A stretch of 64,000 nt of DNA. It comes from Ulvibacterium marinum. GTDB taxonomy: Bacteria; Bacteroidota; Bacteroidia; Flavobacteriales; Flavobacteriaceae. This document shows positions 1-8,885 of the stretch, piece after piece; the stretch's first letter is position 1, and every line of letters starts with the position of its first letter. The notes under the pieces are model-generated. The model saw only the letters and a list, made by a program, of their open reading frames with translations, was not told where the DNA came from and ran no database searches. The stretch lies in the NCBI RefSeq assembly GCF_003626755.1, contig NZ_RBCJ01000006.1:1-64000 (forward strand), given 5' to 3'. Position numbers and translations under genes: made by a program.

Positions 1-58
1 AGCCCGCCAGCGCCGATGGTACTGCCCGAAAGGGCGGGAGAGTAGGGAGCCGCCTTCC
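1..58 (+). rRNA. rrf: 5S ribosomal RNA, 3' part (5' end lies outside the window)
   Basis: The window opens with the conserved 3' portion of bacterial 5S rRNA: GCGCCGATGGTACTGCCC, a loop, then GGGCGGGAGAGTAGG. This is the helix IV/V region. A strong intrinsic terminator follows at once, as expected at the end of an rRNA operon, so 16S and 23S genes probably lie just upstream. The exact 3' end is uncertain by a few bases because the pairing 5' end is not in view. Confidence 0.9.
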
Positions 59-63
59 TCAAG

Positions 64-100
64 GCCCCCCTCCACATAACAGTGGAGGGGGGCTTTTTTT
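64..100 (+). terminator. Rho-independent terminator of the rRNA operon
   Basis: A perfect 12-bp GC-rich stem (64-75 pairs with 82-93), a six-base loop ATAACA and a run of seven T form a textbook intrinsic terminator directly behind the 5S rRNA. Confidence 0.93.
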
Positions 101-480
101 ATACCTGTTTCTTTCCGAAGATGGAATTTTCAGAGAATATTTCATCCATAAATTTTCATATGATCTATATATCAACTTTTATAGGATAAAGCGCTATCCT
201 TACGTCTTTCCTTTAGTATTTTTATGGAAAAATAAATCTGGCTTACAAAGAATACTTTTTTGTATACTTGCAGCTATTTGAAATACGGTGTATTCTTTAG
301 GAATTATATGGTTTCACAATGCTCTAACTAACATGTGCACTGGAATTCTCATATAGTCAGTAAATCCATAACTATTTATAATAAACAGGATTTTTCAAGG
401 TATACCGGTATCGGTCAATTACGTGATACGATTAGGCAATTAAACCTAATGGTCTTCATGGACAAATTTTGATTTTTAGA
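101..480. other. AT-rich spacer between rRNA operon and first gene
   Basis: I see no convincing gene in these 380 bases on either strand. The only structure is a weak 6-bp inverted repeat, AGGATA (183-188) with TATCCT (195-200). The promoter of the following membrane-protein gene must lie here, but no clear TTG/TAnnTTTG pair could be assigned. Confidence 0.5.
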
Positions 481-1113
481 ATGCCAAAAGAACAATTTTA
501 CAAATGGGAAGAAAAAGGTAATGCCATTTCCCATGGTTTTGGCGCAATTCTAGCCCTTTTTGGACTTTTTCTTCTTCTCAAGACCAATTCATACAAAACG
601 ATTTACGCAACTTTTGGAATAGTACTCTATAGCCTTACCTTGATTTCCATGTTCGTGGTGTCCACACTGTATCATGCAGTACAAAGTTCCACGCTTAAAC
701 ACCGATTACGGATTCTGGATCATATTACTATTTATTTTCTGATCGCTGGTACTTACACACCATTGACCATTATCACTTTGGAAAGTGGCAATGGGTGGTG
801 TATTTTTTATACGGTTTGGAGTATTGCTGCCCTGGGAACGGTCCTTAAATTATTTTACACCGGGAAGTATGAATTGGTTTCTCTGCTTCTTTATTTGGTG
901 ATGGGTTGGCTTATCATAATAGATTTTGAAAATCTTTTGGAAAGAACAACAACACTGGGAATTTGGCTTTTATTCGCTGGGGGCGCTTTTTATACATTGG
1001 GAATTTTATTCTATGCTTGGGAAAGAATACCCTATAACCATTTCATTTGGCATCTATTCGTTTTGGGTGGAGCAATTAGCCATTGGTTTTTTATATATAA
1101 AAACGTTGTATGA
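481..1113 (+). CDS. trhA: Hemolysin III / PAQR family membrane protein
   Basis: The protein has about 210 residues and seven predicted membrane helices, the length and topology of the hemolysin III (HlyIII/YqfA, PAQR-related) family. Family hallmarks are visible: an early NAISHGFGA segment, STLYHA followed by LRILDH in the second and third helices, and a C-terminal HFIWHLFV...SHWFF segment. The conserved Ser, Asp and His residues of these motifs bind a metal in PAQR proteins. Bacterial members have been linked to membrane fluidity homeostasis; the haemolysin name is historical. The open frame reaches back to a TTG at 469, but ATG at 481 gives the usual MPKEQFYKWEEKGN-type N terminus and is preferred. 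It stands alone behind the rRNA operon, with the next gene 30 bases downstream. Confidence 0.85.
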   Translation: MPKEQFYKWEEKGNAISHGFGAILALFGLFLLLKTNSYKTIYATFGIVLYSLTLISMFVVSTLYHAVQSSTLKHRLRILDHITIYFLIAGTYTPLTIITLESGNGWCIFYTVWSIAALGTVLKLFYTGKYELVSLLLYLVMGWLIIIDFENLLERTTTLGIWLLFAGGAFYTLGILFYAWERIPYNHFIWHLFVLGGAISHWFFIYKNVV

Positions 1114-1143
1114 CCGAAGTTGAAAAAGGGAACAATTTGTGAT

Positions 1144-3402
1144 ATGATGACATTTGATAAAATAAGGGAATTGAAAATCAAAGGCTGTTTTTTGTGGGTA
1201 CTTTTAGTATTCGGTTGCAGAACTTCTTATGAAGAGCCTAAAATTCTTTTGGATGAATACCAACTGGAGAATGGTTTTACGCTACAAGTGGTCGCTTCGG
1301 AACCACACTTAAAAGCACCTGTAGCTATTGATTTTGATACCAGAGGTAGGATTTGGGTCACCCAAATACCTGGTTATATGAATGATATGCAGGGAAGCGA
1401 TGAAACCAATCCCGTAGGAAATATCAAAATTTTGGAGGACTTGGACAGGGATGGTGTGGTTGACCATTCCAAAATATTTCTTGATAGTCTTGTTATGCCC
1501 CGAGCCTTGGCCCATGTTTATGGTGGATTGTTGTATGCAGAGCCTCCTAAACTATGGTTCGTTGAGATTGAAGATGACAAACCTGTACATAAGGTGCTTG
1601 TCGATTCGATTTACGCAGCAGAGGGAAACCCTGAACACCAACCTAACGGACTGCTTTTAAACATCGATAATTGGATCTACAATGCCAAATCGAATTTTCG
1701 ATACCGTAGAAAAGATGGGGTTTGGGAAAAGGAACCAACTACCTTCCGGGGGCAGTGGGGAATAAGTCATGACAATTTCGGAAGATTGTACTACAATGAT
1801 AATTCAAGACAATTATTAGGAGATCATGTCCTGCCAAATCGCATGGTACGCAATCCATATTTGACACCCAAAGCAGCTGTGGATCAAATGCTTACCAAAG
1901 ATCAGCGTGTATATCCGCTACACGCAACTACCGTGAATAGGGGATATGCCGAAGGTGTTTTGAACAAGGACAGCATTCTTGTAAATGCCACCGCTGCTTG
2001 TGGACCATTGGTATATAGAGGAGGAACATTCCCTAAAGACTATGAACAGAATGTATTTGTCTGCATTCCCGAGGGAAATTTGATCAAACGGAATATTTTG
2101 AGATTTACAGGAGATTCTACAATAGCGCAACAGGCATGGGAAGACCGGGAATTTTTGGCTTCGACCGATGAAGGTTTCCGTCCCGTAAATTTGAACAATG
2201 GCCCGGACGGTAGTATGTATATAGTGGATATGCATCGCGGTATGATTGGGCATCACGCTTATTTAAGTCCCTATTTAAAGCAGAAAGTAAAGGGGAATCA
2301 ATTGGATACCCTCATTAATTTTGGCCGTATTCTAAAGGTGCAAAGTGGAACGAACGTGGCCGAGCCCCTTCCAGATTTTGGCACTTTAAGCACAGAACAG
2401 CTTGTAATTCTATTACAACACAAGAATGGATGGATACGTAGTCGGGCCCAACACTATTTGATTTTCAAGGAAAAAGGGGAAGCAATAGAAAGTTTGAAAA
2501 ATTTGGTGTTACAAGAGGGAAATCCATTGGCCAAAATTCATGCGTTGTATGCTTTGGAGGGGTTGGATGCCCTTTCCTTCGATTTTTTAGTTGACGTGGC
2601 GAAGAAAGGTTCTGCCGATGTTGTTATACACGCAGTTGTTTTGCTGGAAGCATATGTATCCAAAGAAAACAGTAGAAATGCCGAGTTGCTTTTTAAAGAC
2701 TTGATTGAGCGCGAGAATAGTGGTATTGACCTTTACCTAGGTAGTTCATTGGGCTTATGGATGGGTGTGGACAAGGAGCGCTTCTTTCCTCAAATGGTCA
2801 CGTTGCTTAGCAGATATCCAAACAAACCTATTTTTCACGAGGCAATTTCGAGTGGGCTAGCGGAGCATGAATTGTATGTGAAGGAGTCTTTGGCCATATT
2901 GCCTGATTTTGACGATGTGCAATTTATGTCATTGCTGACAAGAATTATCGAGCAACGAGAAAAGGGAACCATGAATCCCATTTTCACTAGAGCTTCCCTG
3001 GCCGTGGACAATAGAACACACGGAGCCAAAATGTTCTTTGAAATCTGTGCTTCTTGCCACGGCATCAATGGGCAAGGCATCCAAGGTTTGGCACCGCCCC
3101 TTATGAATTCCGAACATGTCGTGGATTCTGAAAGATTGGGATTAATCATACTTCATGGATTGGAAGGACCAATAGAGGTAAATGAGGAACCCTATAATTT
3201 TAATCTTGCCATGCCTGGCCTCATCAGAAATGAAAATATAACGGACAAAGATATTGCGGACATCATTTCCTATGTGACCAATGCTTTTTCCGACAACCCC
3301 AAAGCACTTACAGAAGAAAAAGTAGGCGAACTTCGGAGTACAAAATCTAGGAGCGGTTCGGAATATACTATGAAGGAGCTGTTGGAATATTCAAAAAAGT
3401 GA
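1144..3402 (+). CDS. Lipoprotein with beta-propeller, HEAT-like repeats and C-terminal cytochrome c
   Basis: An exported protein of about 750 residues. The N terminus has a hydrophobic stretch ending in a lipobox (LVFGC), so it is probably lipid-anchored. Next comes a propeller-like region of the PVC-type dehydrogenase/DUF7133 class (FTLQVVASEPHLKAPVAIDF, DTRGRIWVTQIPGY, EDLDRDGVVDH). The middle is helical with HEAT-like repeats (WIRSRAQHYL, KIHALYALEGL). The C terminus is a mono-heme cytochrome c: CASCH binds the heme, and MPGL further on may supply the axial Met. Such proteins are common in Planctomycetes and some Bacteroidota; the substrate is unknown, and periplasmic oxidation of a sugar or alcohol is a reasonable guess. 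ATG at 1144 is preferred to the upstream TTG at 1120. A longer relative lies at 59049. Confidence 0.75.
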   Translation: MMTFDKIRELKIKGCFLWVLLVFGCRTSYEEPKILLDEYQLENGFTLQVVASEPHLKAPVAIDFDTRGRIWVTQIPGYMNDMQGSDETNPVGNIKILEDLDRDGVVDHSKIFLDSLVMPRALAHVYGGLLYAEPPKLWFVEIEDDKPVHKVLVDSIYAAEGNPEHQPNGLLLNIDNWIYNAKSNFRYRRKDGVWEKEPTTFRGQWGISHDNFGRLYYNDNSRQLLGDHVLPNRMVRNPYLTPKAAVDQMLTKDQRVYPLHATTVNRGYAEGVLNKDSILVNATAACGPLVYRGGTFPKDYEQNVFVCIPEGNLIKRNILRFTGDSTIAQQAWEDREFLASTDEGFRPVNLNNGPDGSMYIVDMHRGMIGHHAYLSPYLKQKVKGNQLDTLINFGRILKVQSGTNVAEPLPDFGTLSTEQLVILLQHKNGWIRSRAQHYLIFKEKGEAIESLKNLVLQEGNPLAKIHALYALEGLDALSFDFLVDVAKKGSADVVIHAVVLLEAYVSKENSRNAELLFKDLIERENSGIDLYLGSSLGLWMGVDKERFFPQMVTLLSRYPNKPIFHEAISSGLAEHELYVKESLAILPDFDDVQFMSLLTRIIEQREKGTMNPIFTRASLAVDNRTHGAKMFFEICASCHGINGQGIQGLAPPLMNSEHVVDSERLGLIILHGLEGPIEVNEEPYNFNLAMPGLIRNENITDKDIADIISYVTNAFSDNPKALTEEKVGELRSTKSRSGSEYTMKELLEYSKK

Positions 3403-3433
3403 GGTCTTGTCAATTTCGCTACCGTACAAAAAC

Positions 3434-4264
3434 TTAAACCTCCAACCTTTCGATAACCGCATCTTGCGGTACTTCAAAAACTTCTTCGTTTGAAATCTCC
3501 TTTAAGAATTGAATGTCGCTAAAAATGCGTAAGTGGTTCTTGCTTTTGCCCATTGCCCCATCGTTCCATTCAAAGTTTTCCATTTTATGGGGCATCATTA
3601 GCCCTTGCACTTTTTTATAGTCGGAATAGACCTTTGCACTGCTCACTACGGAATTTTCCTTATCGAAATAGGAAATGGAATAGGTGAGGATTTCCATAAG
3701 ATAGGTTTCTGGATTTATATATAGATAGTACACATCCTCCGGGGTAAGGCCCACTTCCGAACCGAATGTCACTTTTAAGGATTCGAATGTCCGGTCATCG
3801 ATTTTGGTTTTCCCCGCATAACTTATGTTCACCCCAGGGTCTTTTAAAAGAAAGGGTACACCGATGAAATAAAAATCCAAATTGTAATAAAAAGCGGCAG
3901 ATTTCCCGGATACTTCATTTGCATTAGGGACTGCCCAAGCAACTTTTCCGTCAAAACCAACCTCATATTTTTTTGATTTAAGGTAAGCACGTCTGTCCTT
4001 TAAATGGGTAAGTTGATAGACTTGTTTTCCATTATCATTAAGGTTGTATTCCAATCCTACAAAGGATTTCCAGATATCCATTCCTCCATGGGCCTTGAGA
4101 CAGTTCTCAAGGAGTTCCATTCCCTGTTTTTCTTCTGGACTTAGAATAATTGGGTCACTTTTCTGGGGTTCTTCGGAGGCACTAGTGTCCGCCTTTTTTT
4201 CGGTTTTACAAGCAAGCACTAAAATTAGTGCAGTACATCCCAACCATGTTTTTATTTCTCTCAA
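3434..4264 (-). CDS. DUF6503-like exported lipoprotein
   Basis: This 276-residue protein begins with a lipoprotein signal peptide (LILVLAC) followed by a charged linker rich in Lys, Ser and Glu. The mature part starts with LLENCLKAHGGMDIWKSF and is rich in beta strands with repeated aromatic residues. The layout recalls the LolA/LppX-like fold of flavobacterial DUF6503 proteins: a start-of-domain AHGG motif and a late VQGLMMPHKMENF motif. No catalytic motif is visible. It is convergent with the cytochrome lipoprotein upstream and lies 48 bases from the end of the winged-helix regulator gene on the same strand, so the two could be co-transcribed. The family name is from memory; the biological role is unknown. 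Confidence 0.6.
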   Translation of the reverse strand: MREIKTWLGCTALILVLACKTEKKADTSASEEPQKSDPIILSPEEKQGMELLENCLKAHGGMDIWKSFVGLEYNLNDNGKQVYQLTHLKDRRAYLKSKKYEVGFDGKVAWAVPNANEVSGKSAAFYYNLDFYFIGVPFLLKDPGVNISYAGKTKIDDRTFESLKVTFGSEVGLTPEDVYYLYINPETYLMEILTYSISYFDKENSVVSSAKVYSDYKKVQGLMMPHKMENFEWNDGAMGKSKNHLRIFSDIQFLKEISNEEVFEVPQDAVIERLEV

Positions 4265-4312
4265 GGCATTGATGATTTAGAAGATTAATATTACGTTTTA
4301 TTCTTGAAATGG

Positions 4313-5521
4313 CTAAGGTTCGGAATCATAATTTAACTCATGGACATATAATATTTTGCTGCTGAGTTCCATTCTGTCAATTCCGTTGACCTCAAAAAAA
4401 ACTTCATAGTATTTGGGCAATCGGCCAAATTTAGATTGCAGTTCCGCCTCTAATCCTTGCAATAATTTTGCTTCGGTAAAATTCTTAAGGCTTTGTGTGG
4501 CACCCGTATCCCAAATTCCTGAGAAAAGATAAATGGTATTGCCGTTTGGTCCCGGAACTTTGGTCAAGAGGCTATAGTCCGTGTGATATGAATCCGCATT
4601 TCCACTTGGTTTGTAAATAAGGGTCTCCCCATTTCCATCAGTATTATATAGAAATGCGTCATTTTCCACATCATAGTCAAAAGCCGAATCTTTATAAAAC
4701 GACTTAAAGACGCCCAAAGTTTTTTGCATGCCAACGACTATAATATCATAGTCTTGAAGTTGTTTTGGGTTGAATCTGGACATGGTGCGAATAACATAGC
4801 TTTTATCGATCGAGTAAAAAACCTCCGAGAGTTTTCTTATCCATTGAGCACTACCTAATATAAGATGTGTATACGTTAATGGCTCAATTTCGGTATGGGT
4901 TCTTGTATTGGTTGATTTGAACATCTCGAACTCCTGTAGGGAATTTATGCCTGGATCCCGTATAGTGCGCGTCAATTGTATTGCGGTATCCCTTTCGTTA
5001 TAAACAAAAAGATCGCCCATTATCAACATAGTAGGAAGTTTGCTATGCATTAAATCCCCCCAAAGTCCGTCTTCGTTTACTATTGGTCTTTTATTGTTCA
5101 AAGTGCCTAGATAGAGATTCAATGAAAGTGATATAAACAATATTGCAAGTAGCGGGATTATCCATTTTTTACTACGAGGTACGGACTGATCTGAAATGGC
5201 ATTCTTCCTTTCAATAACTTCAATGGCATAGCTTCCTTTGGGTATCGTTAATCTTTTTTCATCGGCATCACCTTCATTTTGATAGTAGGTCTTTAATTTT
5301 TTACGTAGATTATAAACATATACTCGAATTAAAGTGCTTTGCGAGGGATCGAATTCGGTTTTTCCGAAAATTTCAGATGCGATAGTGGTTTCCTTGGGGA
5401 TATTTTTATTTAGGGAACAAGCCACTAAGTACCTTAAAAGATTGGCATAGGTATCCGATCTACCGAAAGATTTACTGGCTATGATTTTTTCAACAATACC
5501 GTGAAAATCCTCTTTTAACAT
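4313..5521 (-). CDS. Membrane-anchored winged-helix transcription regulator
   Basis: The first 105 residues look like an OmpR-type winged helix. The segment TLIRVYVYNLRKKLKTYY followed by RLTIPKGSYAIEV matches the recognition helix and wing seen in a group of regulators carrying the (R/I)xLPKGxY signature. One membrane helix follows at about residues 120-138, and then about 260 residues predicted to face the periplasm, containing IMGDLFVY, GSAQWIRKL and LFSGIWDTGATQSL. The protein therefore resembles ToxR/CadC-like one-component sensors: periplasmic sensing with cytoplasmic DNA binding. It is divergent from the DUF1549/DUF1553 operon, with 117 bases between the starts, and is the best candidate regulator of that operon. 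The ligand is unknown. Family assignment of the DNA-binding part is fairly sure; the sensing role is inferred. Confidence 0.7.
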   Translation of the reverse strand: MLKEDFHGIVEKIIASKSFGRSDTYANLLRYLVACSLNKNIPKETTIASEIFGKTEFDPSQSTLIRVYVYNLRKKLKTYYQNEGDADEKRLTIPKGSYAIEVIERKNAISDQSVPRSKKWIIPLLAILFISLSLNLYLGTLNNKRPIVNEDGLWGDLMHSKLPTMLIMGDLFVYNERDTAIQLTRTIRDPGINSLQEFEMFKSTNTRTHTEIEPLTYTHLILGSAQWIRKLSEVFYSIDKSYVIRTMSRFNPKQLQDYDIIVVGMQKTLGVFKSFYKDSAFDYDVENDAFLYNTDGNGETLIYKPSGNADSYHTDYSLLTKVPGPNGNTIYLFSGIWDTGATQSLKNFTEAKLLQGLEAELQSKFGRLPKYYEVFFEVNGIDRMELSSKILYVHELNYDSEP

Positions 5522-5562
5522 GTGCCAAACCTACGTTTTACTAAAGGTATGAATTTATTATT

Positions 5563-5581
5563 AACAGTTAATAAAACTGTT
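5563..5581. promoter_or_regulatory. Inverted repeat in divergent intergenic region (candidate operator)
   Basis: A perfect 7-bp inverted repeat, AACAGTT then AACTGTT, spaced by 5 bases, lies between the winged-helix regulator and the DUF1549/DUF1553 gene. A TATATTTG element at 5613-5620 fits the flavobacterial -7 consensus for the rightward gene, though no clear -33 TTG was found at proper spacing. The repeat could be the binding site of the adjacent regulator; this is inference. Confidence 0.4.
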
Positions 5582-5638
5582 TTTACACCTTAGCTTCGCG
5601 TAGCATTATAATTATATTTGATTGACTGACAATTAATT

Positions 5639-8600
5639 ATGACGGGATACAGAAAGCTAATACTAGGGTGTTTATCGGTGATAATCTTCTCCAATTGTAC
5701 TTGGAACCCTCCAGATTTAATTGAAACCGCTTATGAGGAACTCCCGGATCAAATCGATTTTAATTATCACGTAAAACCCATACTTTCCGATAAGTGCTTT
5801 GCTTGTCACGGTCCGGATATGGCAAATCAGAAAGCTGGGCTTCGCCTTGATATTGCTGAAAATGCCTATGAAGCTTTAGAGGGGTCCGGGAAACATCCCG
5901 TAGTACCGGGTAGACCAGGGAAGAGCGAAATTGTAAAGCGCATGCTCTCCGAGGATCCGGAGGTTAAAATGCCTTCGCCGGAGTTTAAGGTGGAGTTGAG
6001 CGAAAGGGAAATTGCAACCTTGGTCAAGTGGGTAGAACAGGGTGCGGAATACAAACCCCATTGGTCTTTCATTGCACCAAAAAAAGAAGAATTACCAAAG
6101 GTTTCCACTAAAGATTGGACCAATAATGAAATTGATTTTTTTATTGGAAACAAGTTGGACAAGGAAAAACTGAAACCTTCCGTAAGAGCGACCAAGGAAA
6201 GTTTGATTCGGAGATTGAACTTTGATCTGATCGGCCTACCCCCAACCTTACAACAGATACAAGACTTTGTGAACGATACTACCGATCAAGCTTACGAGAA
6301 GGTGGTAGATCGGCTTTTGGCCTCTCCGGCCTATGGGGAGCGTATGGCCTCGGAATGGATGGATGTCGCTAGGTATGCGGATAGTGATGGATATTTGGAC
6401 GACAAACACCGGGATTTTAGCCCGTACCGAGATTGGGTCATCAAGGCCTTCAATAAAAATATGTCCTATGAACAGTTCACCACCTGGCAGTTGGCGGGGG
6501 ATCTTATTGAAAATCCAACCCAGGAAAGTAAACTAGCTACAGCCTTCAATAGATTGCATAAACGAAACTCGGAGGCCGGTATCGTTTTTGAAGAGTACCG
6601 CGTAGAATACGTGGCCGATCGTACCCTATCGGTGGGTAAGGCATTTTTGGGACTGAGTGTGGAATGTGCCCGATGCCATGATCATAAATATGATCCTATC
6701 AGTCAAAAAGATCACTACGAACTATTTGCCTTTTTCAATAGTACGAACGAGCTGGGTACAGCGGTATATGGCCCGGGCCAAGTTCCGGGGCCATCGCTTT
6801 TATTAACCAACGAGGAGCAGGAGAAGGTATTGCAATATATTGATACCAATATCAAAGTGGCCAAGAAGGAATTGGTTTCCGTACAGAACGAAAAGCTCAA
6901 GGGAATACCGGTCACCAAACTTAAAACCAATCTCGATGCCCACTTACAAAGGGGGCTTCAAAAAGGTCTAGTGGCCCAACTGAATTTTGATAGCTTTATC
7001 CCGGAGGATAAGAAAACCTTGTTGACCAAAAGCGGTGATCAAAGTGGGAATATGACCGTCATTAAAGAACCCGAACTTAAAAAGGGGGCAAATGGAAAAG
7101 CAGTATTCTTTAACGATTACACCGCCATTACTTTACCTAAGAAAGTAGGCTGGTTTGACCAATCCGATCCCTTTACGGTATCGGTTAGCGTCTTTCCGGA
7201 TACACTTTATGAAGAGGCTTCCCTTTTTACCCATTGCGAAGAAACCCGATTGGGTTTAAAGGGATATTCCATGCATTTGGAGAACAATCATTTAAAATTT
7301 ATTATGGCTCGTTCCTGGCCCAGTAATGCCATGCAGGTGAAGACCAAAAAACCTATTCCTGAAAAAGAATGGAGTAATATCACAGTTTCCTATGATGGGC
7401 TTGCCAGAGCGGAGGGTGTACATATCTATATAAATGGCAAGGAAGCTCCTGTCGAAATCGAAATCAATAACCTATATAAATCCATATTGTTTCGAAAAAA
7501 CGTCCATAACTATCCGTTTTATGGTTTTACGATGGGCGTTCGGGATAAGTTCAAAACTTTTAAGGACGGCGGAATTGACAATCTTAGAATTTATGATAGG
7601 GAATTATCGGCCTTGGAAGTCTTGTATGATATTGTCCCTGAGGAAGCTTTAAAATTAGTTAAAGAGGAGAAGAATAGCGATTTCCTAACCGACTTCTATT
7701 ATACCAGTATAGATCAAGAAACCGAAGCGAAGCGAAAGAAGTTGCAAAAGTTACGGAAGGAAAGAATACAGGAGTTGGAACCTATCAAGGAGATTATGGT
7801 CCTTGGAGACCTCCCAGATCCTCGACCCACATATATACTTGACCGTGGCATGTACGATGCGCCTACGGAAGAAGTGGTTCCCGATGTACCGGAAGCTGTT
7901 ATGCCTTTTGGTGAAGATTTACCAAGAAATAGATTGGGGCTTACCAATTGGTTGTTCGATGAGAATAATCCCTTGACATCTAGGGTTTTTGTTAATCGAT
8001 TATGGCAAATGCATTTTGGTCGTGGTCTTGTGGCCACATCCGATGACTTTGGTAATCAGGGAAATCTTCCATCGCATCCTAAATTATTGGATTGGCTGGC
8101 CGTTGAGTTCATGGAATCTGGCTGGGACATCAAAAAAATGCACAAATTTATGGTCATGTCCGCTACTTATCAGCAGAGTTCCGAAGTGAGGCCGGAACTA
8201 CTTGAAATAGACACCGACAATGTATTATTGGCACGAGGCCCCAGTCGGCGCATGACCGCCGAAATGGTAAGGGACAATGCCTTGGCCATAAGCGGATTAC
8301 TTTCTCCAAAAGTTGGGGGTCCCAGCGTGTATCCCTATCAACCCGAAGGCTTATGGGATGAAATCAGCAATAAACCTTGGCGTTACAGATATAAACAAGA
8401 ACCTGGGGAAGGGCTCTACCGGAGAAGTCTCTATACCATTTGGAAGCGCACATCGGCTCCACCTTCCATGCAAATTTTTGATGTTGGGGACCGAAGTGTA
8501 TGCACGGTAAGTAGGAGACAAACAAGCACTCCTTTGCAGGCATTGGTGTTGCTGAACGACCCACAGTTTGTTGAAGCTTCCTATATATTGGCCGAAAACA

Positions 8601-8875
8601 TCATCGAGGAAGTTGGAGATCATACCGAAGAGCAATTGGAGCAAGCATTTCAATTAAGTACGGGACGTGCGCCCAAATCGTTGGAATTGAACCTATTGAA
8701 AAAGTTCTATGGTGATGAACTGGAGCGCTTTCTGGCAAAAAAAGAAGATGCCATGGCATACTTGGGCATGGGCGATGCAAAAATAAAAAATACCTCCGAT
8801 CCGATCCAAGTAGCAGCCTTGGCCACTGTCATTAACGGAATTATGAATACTTCGGAAGGGTATACCTTAAGATAA
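5639..8875 (+). CDS. PSD1 family: cytochrome c / DUF1549 / LamG-like / DUF1553 lipoprotein
   Basis: A large exported protein of 1078 residues with the multidomain layout first known from Planctomycetes. A hydrophobic signal ends near Cys20. A planctomycete-type cytochrome c domain follows (VKPILSDKCFACHGPD, heme-binding CFACH at 53-57). DUF1549 occupies roughly 150-360 (RRLNFDLIGLPPT, SPAYGERMASEWMDVARYAD, CARCHDHKYDPIS). A LamG/concanavalin-like sandwich lies around 460-640 and DUF1553 around 780-1040 (NPLTSRVFVNRLWQMHFG, RRMTAEMVRDNAL, RRQTSTPLQALVLLNDP). A second CxxCH inside DUF1549 (CARCH) could bind another heme. It is the first gene of a tight three-gene operon, 10 bases before the DUF1501 gene. 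Function is not established; its periplasmic location suggests redox processing of a carbohydrate. Confidence 0.85.
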   Translation: MTGYRKLILGCLSVIIFSNCTWNPPDLIETAYEELPDQIDFNYHVKPILSDKCFACHGPDMANQKAGLRLDIAENAYEALEGSGKHPVVPGRPGKSEIVKRMLSEDPEVKMPSPEFKVELSEREIATLVKWVEQGAEYKPHWSFIAPKKEELPKVSTKDWTNNEIDFFIGNKLDKEKLKPSVRATKESLIRRLNFDLIGLPPTLQQIQDFVNDTTDQAYEKVVDRLLASPAYGERMASEWMDVARYADSDGYLDDKHRDFSPYRDWVIKAFNKNMSYEQFTTWQLAGDLIENPTQESKLATAFNRLHKRNSEAGIVFEEYRVEYVADRTLSVGKAFLGLSVECARCHDHKYDPISQKDHYELFAFFNSTNELGTAVYGPGQVPGPSLLLTNEEQEKVLQYIDTNIKVAKKELVSVQNEKLKGIPVTKLKTNLDAHLQRGLQKGLVAQLNFDSFIPEDKKTLLTKSGDQSGNMTVIKEPELKKGANGKAVFFNDYTAITLPKKVGWFDQSDPFTVSVSVFPDTLYEEASLFTHCEETRLGLKGYSMHLENNHLKFIMARSWPSNAMQVKTKKPIPEKEWSNITVSYDGLARAEGVHIYINGKEAPVEIEINNLYKSILFRKNVHNYPFYGFTMGVRDKFKTFKDGGIDNLRIYDRELSALEVLYDIVPEEALKLVKEEKNSDFLTDFYYTSIDQETEAKRKKLQKLRKERIQELEPIKEIMVLGDLPDPRPTYILDRGMYDAPTEEVVPDVPEAVMPFGEDLPRNRLGLTNWLFDENNPLTSRVFVNRLWQMHFGRGLVATSDDFGNQGNLPSHPKLLDWLAVEFMESGWDIKKMHKFMVMSATYQQSSEVRPELLEIDTDNVLLARGPSRRMTAEMVRDNALAISGLLSPKVGGPSVYPYQPEGLWDEISNKPWRYRYKQEPGEGLYRRSLYTIWKRTSAPPSMQIFDVGDRSVCTVSRRQTSTPLQALVLLNDPQFVEASYILAENIIEEVGDHTEEQLEQAFQLSTGRAPKSLELNLLKKFYGDELERFLAKKEDAMAYLGMGDAKIKNTSDPIQVAALATVINGIMNTSEGYTLR

Positions 8876-8885
8876 ATTGTATGTT

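Noticed and set aside
469-480. TTG start for the hemolysin III gene
   Set aside because: ATG at 481 gives the family-typical N terminus and the extra codons add only a short unconserved stretch.
2835-3149. 104-residue minus-strand open frame inside the cytochrome lipoprotein gene
   Set aside because: It lies wholly opposite a well-supported coding frame and shows no domain or signal; it is a coding shadow.
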